A stretch of DNA of 64,000 nt. Origin: Bradyrhizobium iriomotense (lineage in GTDB: Bacteria > Pseudomonadota > Alphaproteobacteria > Rhizobiales > Xanthobacteraceae). The notes below the pieces were generated by a model, which was given only the letters and a program-made list of their open reading frames with translations, was not told where the DNA came from and made no database searches. The position numbers were made by a program, and so were the translations under genes. Below are positions 35,244 to 44,230 of the stretch, in pieces. How positions within the stretch are numbered: position 1 is the stretch's first letter; every line of letters begins with the position of its first letter. The DNA lies in the NCBI RefSeq assembly GCF_030160715.1, contig NZ_BSOW01000004.1, positions 1 to 64,000 of the forward strand, given 5' to 3'.

Positions 35244-35891
35244 ATGGCTTTTCTCGCGGCAGCCCGGCGCACGCCGTTCGGCGACGTGTATGCCGAATTC
35301 TCGGAAGGCGAAACGCGCTCCATCGATGAAGCTTCCCGCCAAGCAACAGTCTTGTTTGAGAGGAAAGGTGGCGGGCCAATCGATCTGCGGGATCTGACCC
35401 GGTATGGTCGTTTCGGGGTCAAGGGCAGAGGCGCCAGCGATTGGCTGCGATCCAAAGGGATTGCGTTCCCTGAGCGGATCAACACCCTGGCCCCGATCGC
35501 ATCGCGGACGCTGGACATCGTTCGCCTTGGCGCGGAGGACTATTTGTTCCTGCCCCAATCCGTGGAGCAGTCGGCTTCCCTGAGCGCCTTGCGGACAGAA
35601 TGGGAAGCTGACGGCCTTCCGCGCAAGGGCTTCAATGCCTGGCGGGAGGAGGTTTGGGCCTGGTTCCACATTAGTGGGACTGACGTGGCCGAGCTTCTCG
35701 CCAAGACCTGTCCGGTCGATCTGAATGCCGATCGCTTGCCGGTTCGGAGCGTTGTGCAGTCGCGGGTGGCGCAGATGGACTGCATACTGGCTCGCACGGA
35801 CCGGGCCGGCAACCACGGCTTTGACTTGTTCTTTGATGTCGCCTCGGCAAGTTTCATGATGCGGAGCTTGCGAGAGCTCGGGATTGGATAG
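35244..35891 (+). CDS. soxG: Sarcosine oxidase gamma subunit
   Basis: The 215-residue protein follows soxA with a 1-nt gap. It has the SoxG/GcvT-like pattern LRDLTRYGRFGVKGRGASDWL and LGAEDYLFLPQS; the segment FNAWREEVWAWFHISGTDVAELL is typical of the subunit. It completes the heterotetramer. It ends 45 nt from the convergent LysR gene. Confidence 0.92.
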   Translation: MAFLAAARRTPFGDVYAEFSEGETRSIDEASRQATVLFERKGGGPIDLRDLTRYGRFGVKGRGASDWLRSKGIAFPERINTLAPIASRTLDIVRLGAEDYLFLPQSVEQSASLSALRTEWEADGLPRKGFNAWREEVWAWFHISGTDVAELLAKTCPVDLNADRLPVRSVVQSRVAQMDCILARTDRAGNHGFDLFFDVASASFMMRSLRELGIG

Positions 35892-35936
35892 TTCGGACCT
35901 GCAACGAAACTGTGCGATCAAATGTCGCGGCCGCGC

Positions 35937-36833
35937 CTACGTTGAGGACGCTTCCTTCTCAAATTCGTGCTTGAGCCAACCAAAAACCTTGTGCGCTGGA
36001 TGCCACAGAGGTTTGTCGGGAGAGCCTGTTAGCGCGAGGCACAGCGTGGTCTTCACCGTAGCCTTGCTCCAGCTAACGAGGCGGCCGGATTCGAGATAGG
36101 GCTGGCAATAGGACGAATAGGCAACGACGAAGCCCAGGTTCTGCGCGGCTGCCTCAAGGGCGGTCGCCGAATTGTCCACTTTCATGGCGGGGATATCGCC
36201 ATCCAGATTGATGCCAAGGTCTGTCGCCCAGCGCTCCCAAACACTGTGCCGCCCCTGGGTGAATATTTTTCTCGACGCGTTCATAACATTCTGCAGCGTC
36301 GTGGTGGAAAGCTGCTCGATCAATGCGGGCGCGCACACGAGCTCAAGGTTTTCGGTCGGCAAGTGAGGTGTGTGCGGATCCAGATCGGAGACGTCGTGAA
36401 CCTCTACCACGATGTCGGCCAATTCGGCGTTGGGATCGGTCCAGATCGCACTATTGAGACGGATCGAGACATTCGGGTTGTCGCTCAGGAAGCTGCCAAA
36501 CCGGTTAGCCAGCCACAAGTTTAGAAACGAAATCGGGGCCGAGACGGTCACGGTGCGAGGCACATTCTTGCCGCGCAAGCCCTCAGTTGCCGCTGCCGCA
36601 AGATTGAGGGCTTCGGCAACACCGGGAAGGTAGGCTTCGCCCACTTCGGACAATTGCAGTCCATTTCGCCGGCGCACGAAAAGCTGCCGCGAAAGATAGG
36701 CCTCCAAGCCGCGCACACGCTGACTTATCGCGGCCTGCGTGCAATTCAACTCCTTGGCAGCCTCTGTGAAGCTCAGATGCCGCGCTGCCGCCTCAAACGC
36801 CTCAAGCCCGCTCAGGGGAGGCAAATTTCTCAT
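35937..36833 (-). CDS. LysR-family regulator, GcvA-like
   Basis: The 298-residue protein starts MRNLPPLSGLEAFEAAARHLSFTEAAKELN, with the N-terminal HTH (AAISQRVRGLEAYL) and substrate-binding domain of the GcvA group. The ATG 36833 is chosen because it begins the conserved region; a longer frame adds an unrelated N-terminus. It is divergent from the aminotransferase gene and convergent with soxG, so it is the natural candidate to regulate the C1/amine genes around it. GcvA-type regulators often respond to glycine or purine status. Confidence 0.85.
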   Translation of the reverse strand: MRNLPPLSGLEAFEAAARHLSFTEAAKELNCTQAAISQRVRGLEAYLSRQLFVRRRNGLQLSEVGEAYLPGVAEALNLAAAATEGLRGKNVPRTVTVSAPISFLNLWLANRFGSFLSDNPNVSIRLNSAIWTDPNAELADIVVEVHDVSDLDPHTPHLPTENLELVCAPALIEQLSTTTLQNVMNASRKIFTQGRHSVWERWATDLGINLDGDIPAMKVDNSATALEAAAQNLGFVVAYSSYCQPYLESGRLVSWSKATVKTTLCLALTGSPDKPLWHPAHKVFGWLKHEFEKEASST

Positions 36834-36856
36834 AAACGACCGCCAAATGAAAACAG

Positions 36857-36868
36857 GGTCACTGGACC
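36857..36868. promoter_or_regulatory. Small inverted repeat in the LysR/aminotransferase promoter region
   Basis: GGTC-ACTG-GACC with a further GGACC at 36883-36887 lies 24 nt upstream of the LysR start. It is a weak candidate operator for that regulator. Confidence 0.25.
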
Positions 36869-37003
36869 AGTTTTTATTTCTTGGACCTCCGGCCCGCAAG
36901 CCCTACCGATTATGACGTGGGGATGATCTTGGCGGCAAAGGCGCTGCATTGGTCGCAATCAGCACTTTGCGGATAAGACGGCAGAGGATGGCGGGCGTTG
37001 ACG

Positions 37004-38242
37004 ATGAATTCGATCCAGAGAAGGTTCGCCGAGCTCGCCACCGAAAACGCCCCCGGCCAGGAGGTGCGGCTCCAGTCGACGTCCTCGGAAAGCGCCTTCC
37101 TCGGGGGGGTGATCGAGGGCAAGCCGGTCGACTTCTCTCATGGCGATGTGGATGCGTTCCTCCCGGCCCCCGGGGCGCTCGATGCGTTCCTGGAAGGTTA
37201 TCGCCGGGGCGGCTCCCAAGCCTACACCGAATATCTCGGCGACGCTGCAGTTCGCGATATCGTTGCGGACAGGCTCGGGGCCTTTACCGGTGCCCCGCCG
37301 TCGGCCGCCGAGGACCTGATCGTGACACCGGGAACGCAGGGCGCCCTGTTTCTGGCCATGGGGGCTACCGTGACCTCGGGGACCAAGGTTGCCGTGGTCG
37401 AGCCCGACTATTTCGCCAATCGGAAACTGGTGCGGTTCTTCGATGGCGTGCTGGTACCGGTCGAGCTGGACTATCTGGGATCGACGGGGCGGGCGGGCCT
37501 GAACCTGGATCAGCTCGAGGCGGCCTTCAGGGACGGCGCCCAGGTTCTCGTCCTCTCGAACCCGAACAATCCAACCGGCGTCATCTACTCGGAAGCCGAG
37601 ATCGACGCGATTGCCCGGTTGGCCGACAAGTTCGGTGCGACGGTTATCGTCGACCAACTCTACTCGCGCCTGCTCTACGAAGGACACGCATATACCCATC
37701 TCCGGGCCCGGTCGGCAGCTCGGGAAAATCTCATCACGATCATGGGGCCTTCGAAGACGGAGTCGCTCAGCGGCTTTCGACTTGGCGTGGCCTTCGGGGC
37801 GAGCGCGATCGTCGAGCGCATGGCCAAGCTGCAAGCCATCGTTTCATTGCGCGCTGCAGGTTACAGTCAGGCTGTTCTCAATATCTGGCTCGCCGAGCCA
37901 GACGGTTGGATGCGTGACCGCATTCGGCAGCACCAGGCGATCCGCAACGATCTGGTCGGCATCCTCAGTGGCGTCGACGGACTTGCGCTGCGGACCCCCG
38001 AGGCTGGAAGCTACTTGTTTCCAAGGCTGCCGGAGCTGACGATTTCGTCGATCGATTTCGTGCGAGCCTTGCGGCAGCAGGCCGGCGTGACCGTGACTCC
38101 AGGCGTCGAGTTCGGGCCCCGCAGCTTCGAAAGCATCCGGTTCAATTACTCCCAGAATCATGAAGCGGCTGTCGCAGCGGTTGAGAGGACCGCTGCGCTG
38201 ATCGACCGATATCGCGTTCAACGTGTCGCGCGGAGGGCGTGA
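37004..38242 (+). CDS. Class I/II pyridoxal-phosphate aminotransferase
   Basis: The 412-residue enzyme shows the fold type I signature SNPNNPTG, with the PLP lysine K251 in SKTESLSGFRLG and the phosphate-binding TPGTQGALFL region. The start ATG 37004 is preferred to TTG 36998. The gene is first in a long plus-strand series with AspDH-like, hydantoinase and transporter genes. Donor and acceptor are not predictable; aspartate or glyoxylate metabolism is possible from context. Confidence 0.85.
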   Translation: MNSIQRRFAELATENAPGQEVRLQSTSSESAFLGGVIEGKPVDFSHGDVDAFLPAPGALDAFLEGYRRGGSQAYTEYLGDAAVRDIVADRLGAFTGAPPSAAEDLIVTPGTQGALFLAMGATVTSGTKVAVVEPDYFANRKLVRFFDGVLVPVELDYLGSTGRAGLNLDQLEAAFRDGAQVLVLSNPNNPTGVIYSEAEIDAIARLADKFGATVIVDQLYSRLLYEGHAYTHLRARSAARENLITIMGPSKTESLSGFRLGVAFGASAIVERMAKLQAIVSLRAAGYSQAVLNIWLAEPDGWMRDRIRQHQAIRNDLVGILSGVDGLALRTPEAGSYLFPRLPELTISSIDFVRALRQQAGVTVTPGVEFGPRSFESIRFNYSQNHEAAVAAVERTAALIDRYRVQRVARRA

Positions 38243-38308
38243 TCGCGTCGAACTCATGCGCTTGCCCATGCGTGCACTTCGCTTTGTCCCTGGCGGGAAG
38301 TTATCTCG

Positions 38309-39082
38309 ATGAAGTATCGTAGGATCGGCATTGTCGGCGCGGGCCTCATCGGAAAGGCCATCTACGACGAAGTACTTCGATGCCAAGCAGAAGTGGCGTA
38401 TGTTCTGGCGTCCCGCGCGGGTAGTTCTCCTAAGCGGATTCCCGAGGGGCTGGATCCCGGGCTCTGTACATCCGATCTCGAAGAAGCGTTGGCTCGACCG
38501 GTCGATATCGTGTTCGAGGCCGCTCATGCGGACGTGCTGGCGACGATCGCGCCGCGTGTCCTGGCGTCTTCCGATCTCTGCGGGTTCAGCTGCTCCGCTC
38601 TTGCCCGACCCGATGTCGAGCGCGGCATCACCGAGAGCTGCCGCGCGAACGGTACGCGGTTCATTTTGCCCCACGGAGCGATCCTGGGTCTCGATGGCCT
38701 CGTCGACGGACGCGACTGCATCGAAGACGTGACGATCACCACCACCAAGAGCGCCGCCGGCCTCGGCCTACAGGAAGGCGCTGATGGCGTCGTCTTCGAG
38801 GGGACCGCAAGAGAGGCCTGTCGGAAATTTCCGAGAAACGTGAACGTGCATGCCGCGATCGCAATTGCGGGCATCGGTTTTGACCGAACCAAGAGCGTCG
38901 TCGTGGTAAAGCCTGGAACCGACGAAATGCAGCATCGCGTTCAAGTTTCGGGGCAGGGGTTCGCCTGGTATTTCTCTGTCGCATCGCGCTCGCTTGGCGG
39001 CGTTACGGGGGCTTACACTCCGAGATCGGCTGCCGGATCGGTGCGGCGCATTCTGGCGTCCGAGGGGATCGTCAATGGTTAG
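38309..39082 (+). CDS. Aspartate dehydrogenase-like protein (DUF108/NadX type)
   Basis: The 257-residue protein has an N-terminal NAD(P)-binding GAGLIG motif and the AspDH C-terminal segment PRNVNVHAAIAIAG with H181. The TTTKSAAGL block is also typical of this family, which interconverts aspartate and iminosuccinate. It lies between the aminotransferase (66 nt upstream) and hyuA (88 nt downstream). Alternative roles as an amino-acid dehydrogenase of a different 2-imino acid are possible. Confidence 0.82.
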   Translation: MKYRRIGIVGAGLIGKAIYDEVLRCQAEVAYVLASRAGSSPKRIPEGLDPGLCTSDLEEALARPVDIVFEAAHADVLATIAPRVLASSDLCGFSCSALARPDVERGITESCRANGTRFILPHGAILGLDGLVDGRDCIEDVTITTTKSAAGLGLQEGADGVVFEGTAREACRKFPRNVNVHAAIAIAGIGFDRTKSVVVVKPGTDEMQHRVQVSGQGFAWYFSVASRSLGGVTGAYTPRSAAGSVRRILASEGIVNG

Positions 39083-39170
39083 CGGCAATCCAAAGATTGC
39101 CGATTGGCGGAAAGCTGCGTTCTGATGCCCAAGAACTCAAATCAAAGTGGGGCGAATAGGTAGGCCGATA

Positions 39171-41243
39171 ATGCTTCAAAAAAACAGCTCGGGCGAAGAC
39201 TGGGTCGTCGGCGTAGACGTCGGTGGTACATTTACCGACTTTTCGGCCCGGAACCTCGCGACCGGTCGAGTCCTCATTCACAAAAGGCCCTCCACACCGG
39301 ATGATCCCTCGCGCGCAGTTCTTCATGGGCTGCGAGAGCTGACCGACAAGCATCGTATCGACCCAAAGGCGATTTCGCGTTTCGCGCACGGCACGACCGT
39401 CGCGACCAACGCACTGCTTCAGCGCAAAGGCGCGAAAGTGGCTCTGGTCACGACCAAGGGCTTTCGTGACCTCGTCGAGATTGGCCGTCAGGTTCGGCCG
39501 CATATTTATGACCTTCAACTCGATGCGCCACAGCCGCTGGCTTCGCGCGCGCTTCGCTTCGAGCTCGATGAGCGCATCGGCCCGGCGGGCGAGGTTGTTC
39601 GCGAGCTGTCCGACGCTTCCATCGATACCCTGATCGAGGAATTGCGAAAGCAGCCGCAGATCGAGGGGGTTGCGGTTTGCCTGATCTTCTCGTTCCTGAA
39701 CCCCGCTCATGAAAAGCGCGTCGCTGCGTCGCTGCGTGCGGCATTCCCCAATATTTTCGTTTCCGTGTCCAGCGAGGTTCAGCCGGAGTTTCGCGAGTTC
39801 GAGCGCTTCTCCACCACCCTGATCAACGCGTTTCTTCAGCCCGAAGTCGGCCGCTACATGAATCGCCTGAAAGCCGAGGTGGCGACGGTCGCGCCAAACG
39901 CGGAGTTCGGCATTTTCCAGTCAAGCGGCGGGCTGATGTCGGTCGACAGGGCTGCGTATTTCCCGGTGCGGACAGCGCTGTCCGGGCCTGCCGCAGGAGC
40001 GGTTGGTGCGGCCGGTGCAGGCGCCATGTCCGACATTCTCGATATCATCACCCTGGATATCGGAGGCACCAGCACCGATGTCTGCCTCATCCAGTCCGGC
40101 AGGACGGCCATCGCGAGCACCCGAGACATTTCGGGCTTCCGAATCCGGTTGCCGATGGTGGATATTCACACCGTTGGGGCGGGTGGCGGATCCATCGCAA
40201 GGTTGGGCGAGGATGGCCTCCTGAAGGTAGGACCTGAGAGCGCTGGTGCGGTGCCGGGACCGGCCTGTTATCGCCGCGGGGGTACGCTTCCCACCGTCTC
40301 CGACGCCAACGTCATTCTCGGACGATTGCCTGTCACGCTCACCGGCGGAGACATGACAATCGATCGCGACGCTGCCGTCAAGGCGGTTGGGCCGATCGCA
40401 TCCGAACTCGGCCTCAGTGTAGAAAAGGCAGCGTTGGGCATCGTCGGCATCGTCACGTCCAACATGGTTCGCGCCATTCGAGCGGTCACGATTGAAAGGG
40501 GATACGATCCGCGCAAATTCGTTCTCATGCCGTTCGGTGGCGCCGGTGGGCTGCACGCGGCCGACGTAGCGCGTTCACTAGGGATCAAGCGCATCATTGT
40601 CCCGCGCGCGCCAGGAATCTTGTGCGCCGAAGGCCTGATCTTGTCGGATCTGCAGGAAGACTTCGTTGCAAGCTGCCGGACCCGTGTCACTGGAGACATG
40701 GCAGCCGCCGCTGCCGTCGTCGCGGACCTTGTCCAACAGGGAGAAGGCTGGGTTGCCCAGGAAGGCGAGGGCGCTCTCGAAACTCGTCTCGTTCTGTCGC
40801 TCGACATGCGGTACGTCGGCCAGAACTACGAGCTTGGGGTTGAAGTTGCGAACGGCTCTGGACGTCCGGTTTTGCTGGGATCGGAGGAGCTGCGGGCGGC
40901 ATTCTTCGCGGAATATCTGCGGGCCTACGGTCATTACGACGAGCAAGCGCCAATCGAGATCGTGAACGTCCGGCTTCGGACCATTGTCAAGCTTCCCCAG
41001 CGGCAGTCGGCAACCGAAACACCGGTCAAGCGGCTTGAGCCGCGCGATACCAAAGGTGCCTGGTTCGACGAAGCGGGACCCGTTTCGACGCCGATGTTCG
41101 ACCGCTCGGGCCTTCCGGCGGGCACAACCATCAAGGGCCCGGCCATCATCACGCAGCTCGACTCGACCACCGTGGTCCCGCCCTGGGCTCAAATCACGGT
41201 CGATGCGGCCCTCAACATGATGATGGAAATCAACAATGTCTGA
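39171..41243 (+). CDS. hyuA: N-methylhydantoinase A / oxoprolinase-type ATP-dependent hydantoinase, subunit A
   Basis: The 690-residue protein starts with the ASKHA phosphate motif GVDVGGTFTDF and later has LDIGGTSTDV and FGGAGGLHA, as in HyuA, 5-oxoprolinase A and acetone carboxylase beta. In N-methylhydantoinase, A and B together open the ring in an ATP-dependent reaction to give N-carbamoylsarcosine. The ATG 39171 begins just before the motif. It overlaps hyuB by 8 nt. Co-occurrence with sarcosine oxidase supports an N-methylhydantoin-like substrate, but this family is broad. Confidence 0.88.
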   Translation: MLQKNSSGEDWVVGVDVGGTFTDFSARNLATGRVLIHKRPSTPDDPSRAVLHGLRELTDKHRIDPKAISRFAHGTTVATNALLQRKGAKVALVTTKGFRDLVEIGRQVRPHIYDLQLDAPQPLASRALRFELDERIGPAGEVVRELSDASIDTLIEELRKQPQIEGVAVCLIFSFLNPAHEKRVAASLRAAFPNIFVSVSSEVQPEFREFERFSTTLINAFLQPEVGRYMNRLKAEVATVAPNAEFGIFQSSGGLMSVDRAAYFPVRTALSGPAAGAVGAAGAGAMSDILDIITLDIGGTSTDVCLIQSGRTAIASTRDISGFRIRLPMVDIHTVGAGGGSIARLGEDGLLKVGPESAGAVPGPACYRRGGTLPTVSDANVILGRLPVTLTGGDMTIDRDAAVKAVGPIASELGLSVEKAALGIVGIVTSNMVRAIRAVTIERGYDPRKFVLMPFGGAGGLHAADVARSLGIKRIIVPRAPGILCAEGLILSDLQEDFVASCRTRVTGDMAAAAAVVADLVQQGEGWVAQEGEGALETRLVLSLDMRYVGQNYELGVEVANGSGRPVLLGSEELRAAFFAEYLRAYGHYDEQAPIEIVNVRLRTIVKLPQRQSATETPVKRLEPRDTKGAWFDEAGPVSTPMFDRSGLPAGTTIKGPAIITQLDSTTVVPPWAQITVDAALNMMMEINNV

Positions 41244-42915
41244 GATCGCGATTGATCCGATTTCCCTCGAGATTGCCTGGAACGGCCTGAAGTCGATTGC
41301 CGACGAATGCTTCATCAGCATCATGCGGAGCGCGTTTTCCACCAATGTGAAGGAGCGCCACGATCACTCGACAGCCATTGCCGACGCGCAGGGGCGGCTG
41401 GTGGTGCAGGCGGAAATGGCGCTGCCCATCCATCTCGCGTCGATGCGCGGTCTGATGAAGTTCATCCTGAACCGGTATGGCAACGACATCCACCCCGGCG
41501 ACGTCTTCATCGCCAACGATCCGCACGTTGCCGGCGGCACGCATCTTCCCGACATCAACATGGCGATGCCGGTCTTCGAAGGCACCCGCCTGATCGGATT
41601 CGTGGCCAATATCATTCACCATGCCGATGTCGGCGGAGCGGCGGTCGGTTCGATGTCTGGTGGCCTCGACGAGATCTACAAGGAAGGACTGCGGATTCCG
41701 ATCATCCGGCTCTACTCCAAGGGCGTGCTCAATGAAGACCTGCTGACGCTTCTGCTTCTCAACATGCGTCTGGAGGAGGAGCGCCGCGGCGACCTCAACG
41801 CACAGATCGCGGCCTGCAAACTGGGCGTGTCCAGGCTCGGGGATATGCTGCGAGAACATGGTGGCGACAGGATTTCCGCCATCTTCTCCGAGGTGATTAC
41901 GCGCACCGAAATGCGGATGCGCAAGGCGATCGCCTCGCTGCCGGACGGCGTTTACTCCTTCACCGACTTCATGGACGATGACGGCGCGGGCACCGAGAAC
42001 ATCAAGATCGCGCTCAGGATCGAAAAGGCCGGCGATCGGATTCTTTTTGATTTCGAGGGCAGCGACCCGCAGGTGCGCGGCAATTTCAATATGGTCTTCA
42101 ACGCGACCCAGTCTGCGGTGTGCTTCGCACTCAAGGCCTTGCTGGATCCGAACGTGCCGAACAATCAGGGCATCTTCGATGCGATCGAAATCAAGGCGCC
42201 GCCCGCTTCGTTCGTGAATTGCGTCGCACCGGCAGCGGTCGCGTTGCGCGCCAATTCCTGTCAACGGGTCGTCGACTGCGTGTTCGGCGCGCTCGCCGAG
42301 CAGATCCCGGACCGCGTTGTCGCCGGCACGAACGGCGCAAATACCAGTGCCGTGTTCGCCGGCACGGATCCGCGGACGGGGCAGCTCTACGTCTATCTCG
42401 AGACGCTCGGCGGCGGCATGGGTGCGCGCGCAACCTTCGACGGCAAGGACGGCGTCCAGGTCAACATCACCAACACGTCGAACCTTCCCGTTGAAGCGAT
42501 CGAGCTCGAATATCCTCTCCGTGTCGAAGAATATTCCCTGATTGAGGATACCGGAGGGGCAGGTCGTTTCCGCGGAGGGCTCGGAATCCGCCGCACCATC
42601 CGGCCGATCGGTCACGTCTGCGAGTTCAACGGCGTCGGAGAGCGGTTCGTTCACAAGCCTTGGGGATTGTTCGGTGGCGAAGACGGCGCCACCGGCCGCT
42701 TCTACGTTCGCTCCGATGACGGGCAGGTCACCGGGCTTGCTGCCAAGGCTTGTTGCATTCGCCTGGAGCCGAATGATGTCGCGGTGCTCGAGACCGCGGG
42801 AGCCGGTGGCTACGGTCCCCCGGCCGAGCGGCGTGCCGAGGCGATCCGCGAAGATCTGGCGTCAGGCAAATTCTCTGATGAATACGTGAAGCAACATTAT
42901 CCCAGCGGAGCCTGA
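41236..42915 (+). CDS. hyuB: N-methylhydantoinase B / oxoprolinase-type hydantoinase, subunit B
   Basis: The 559-residue protein is the HyuB partner, with START sequence IDPISLEIAWNGLKSIADE, the metal-binding ERHDHSTAI and HPGDVFIANDPHVAGGTHLPD, and HHADVGGAAVGSMSG. These motifs are conserved among HyuB and acetone carboxylase alpha. It is translationally coupled to hyuA by overlap. It ends 107 nt before the ABC binding-protein gene, with a small stem-loop between. Confidence 0.88.
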   Translation: MSEIAIDPISLEIAWNGLKSIADECFISIMRSAFSTNVKERHDHSTAIADAQGRLVVQAEMALPIHLASMRGLMKFILNRYGNDIHPGDVFIANDPHVAGGTHLPDINMAMPVFEGTRLIGFVANIIHHADVGGAAVGSMSGGLDEIYKEGLRIPIIRLYSKGVLNEDLLTLLLLNMRLEEERRGDLNAQIAACKLGVSRLGDMLREHGGDRISAIFSEVITRTEMRMRKAIASLPDGVYSFTDFMDDDGAGTENIKIALRIEKAGDRILFDFEGSDPQVRGNFNMVFNATQSAVCFALKALLDPNVPNNQGIFDAIEIKAPPASFVNCVAPAAVALRANSCQRVVDCVFGALAEQIPDRVVAGTNGANTSAVFAGTDPRTGQLYVYLETLGGGMGARATFDGKDGVQVNITNTSNLPVEAIELEYPLRVEEYSLIEDTGGAGRFRGGLGIRRTIRPIGHVCEFNGVGERFVHKPWGLFGGEDGATGRFYVRSDDGQVTGLAAKACCIRLEPNDVAVLETAGAGGYGPPAERRAEAIREDLASGKFSDEYVKQHYPSGA

Positions 42916-42931
42916 GCTCCGCAGAATCTTT

Positions 42932-42951
42932 GTCCGGGCTAACGGCCGGAC
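42932..42951 (+). terminator. Small stem-loop between hyuB and the binding-protein gene
   Basis: GTCCGG-N8-CCGGAC lies 16 nt after the hyuB stop. There is no U run, so it may trim or stabilise transcripts rather than terminate. Confidence 0.3.
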
Positions 42952-43022
42952 GGGTACCGAAAAATGACTCCGAAGATGAGCGCGCAGCAAGACAATTGTT
43001 CAACGTGAGACAGGAGAGACCG

Positions 43023-44084
43023 ATGCAGAATTTCACGCGACGCAAAGTTCTGGCGCTGGGCGCCATGGGTGTGGCGATGCCGTGGGTTACCAAGGCAAGT
43101 GCCCAGGAGCGGAAGATCACTGTCGCTGCGTATAGCGACATCTTCGAAGATATCTACAAGAAAGCCGTCATCGAACCGTTCATGAAGGCAAACCCCGGAA
43201 TCCGCGTGGACTACATGGGAATGCCGACATCGGCCCAGAATCTCGGGATGTTGCGCGCCCAGAAAGCCGCGCCTCAAATCGATGTTTGCATCATGGACGT
43301 CGTGGTCGCCAAGGCCGGCGGCGACGAAGGCATCTACAAGCCGGTAACCGCGGAACAGCTTCCGGTCATGAAGCAGTTGGTTCCCGCAGCGATTATCGAA
43401 GGCGTACCCGGTCCGGCCGTGACGTTCGATACAATCGTCATGATGTATGCCCTTAGCAAGTTCCCGACACCGCCGACGTCGTGGAAAGAGCTTTGGAACA
43501 AGCAGCATGCAGGTCGCATTGCGATCGATGCTCCTCCCAATTTGCTCGGAGTCGGACTGACGCTCATCGCCAACAAGCTGGCGGGAGGCGGGGACTATCG
43601 CCAGTCGATAGACAAGGGGATCCAGCTGCTGGGCGAGATGGCTCCGCTGGTCCAGACCTGGGATCCGAAACCAAATCCCTATGCAGCGGTTGCGAATGGG
43701 GTTGTCGATCTCGGCATCGGATATAATGCGCGCGCGCAAACGATCTCGAAGCAGAATGCCGATCGCATGGCAGTCGCAATGCCTGAAGAGGGATCGATCG
43801 CGCAAATCAACACGATCAACCTCGTCAACGGGTCCAAGCAGCCTGAGGCGGCTCTTCAGTTCATGTCATATGCCCTGAGCGCGGAAGCGCAGGCGACCTT
43901 CACCGAGGCGCTGTACTACGTGCCAACCAACAAGGGTGCTGCAATTTCCGAGGAGGCGCGGAAAAAGACGGCCGCAACACCCGAGCGCATGGCACGAATG
44001 ATCGATGTCGATTGGATCGAAGTCGCCAAATTCAGGGACAAGATCACCGAGCAGTGGCGTCGGAACGTCATTAGCCGCAGCTAG
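43023..44084 (+). CDS. ABC transporter substrate-binding protein, polyamine/PotD type
   Basis: The 353-residue precursor has an N-terminal export signal with twin Arg (TRRKVLALGAMG) ending near ASAQE, a candidate Tat substrate. The mature protein has the polyamine/iron-type family 1 layout (AAYSDIFEDIYKKAVIEPF; VVDLGIGYNARAQTI). ATG 43023 has GGAG upstream. Its expression may be raised over the downstream transport genes by the terminator at 44133-44173. The ligand is unknown; polyamines, opines and N-methyl amino acids use this family. Confidence 0.88.
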   Translation: MQNFTRRKVLALGAMGVAMPWVTKASAQERKITVAAYSDIFEDIYKKAVIEPFMKANPGIRVDYMGMPTSAQNLGMLRAQKAAPQIDVCIMDVVVAKAGGDEGIYKPVTAEQLPVMKQLVPAAIIEGVPGPAVTFDTIVMMYALSKFPTPPTSWKELWNKQHAGRIAIDAPPNLLGVGLTLIANKLAGGGDYRQSIDKGIQLLGEMAPLVQTWDPKPNPYAAVANGVVDLGIGYNARAQTISKQNADRMAVAMPEEGSIAQINTINLVNGSKQPEAALQFMSYALSAEAQATFTEALYYVPTNKGAAISEEARKKTAATPERMARMIDVDWIEVAKFRDKITEQWRRNVISRS

Positions 44085-44132
44085 GCCATGCCCCGGAAAG
44101 GTGTGGGCGGTCTTTCATGCCCAAAAGGCACT

Positions 44133-44173
44133 AAGGCGCGATGACGATCCATTAGAAGTTCATCGCGCCTTTT
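44133..44173 (+). terminator. Rho-independent-type terminator inside the transport operon
   Basis: AAGGCGCGATGA pairs with TCATCGCGCCTT over a 15-nt loop, followed by TTT. It lies 48 nt after the binding-protein gene and 57 nt before the ATPase gene, so it would reduce transcription of downstream genes. Confidence 0.7.
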
Positions 44174-44230
44174 AGGTTTCCCGAAGATCGGCATCCAGCG
44201 CAGGAGCGTCACGCAAGTGGCGGGCAAAAA

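Noticed and set aside
41230..42654. 474-codon minus-strand frame inside hyuB
   Set aside because: It is antisense to a conserved subunit and has no recognisable domain.
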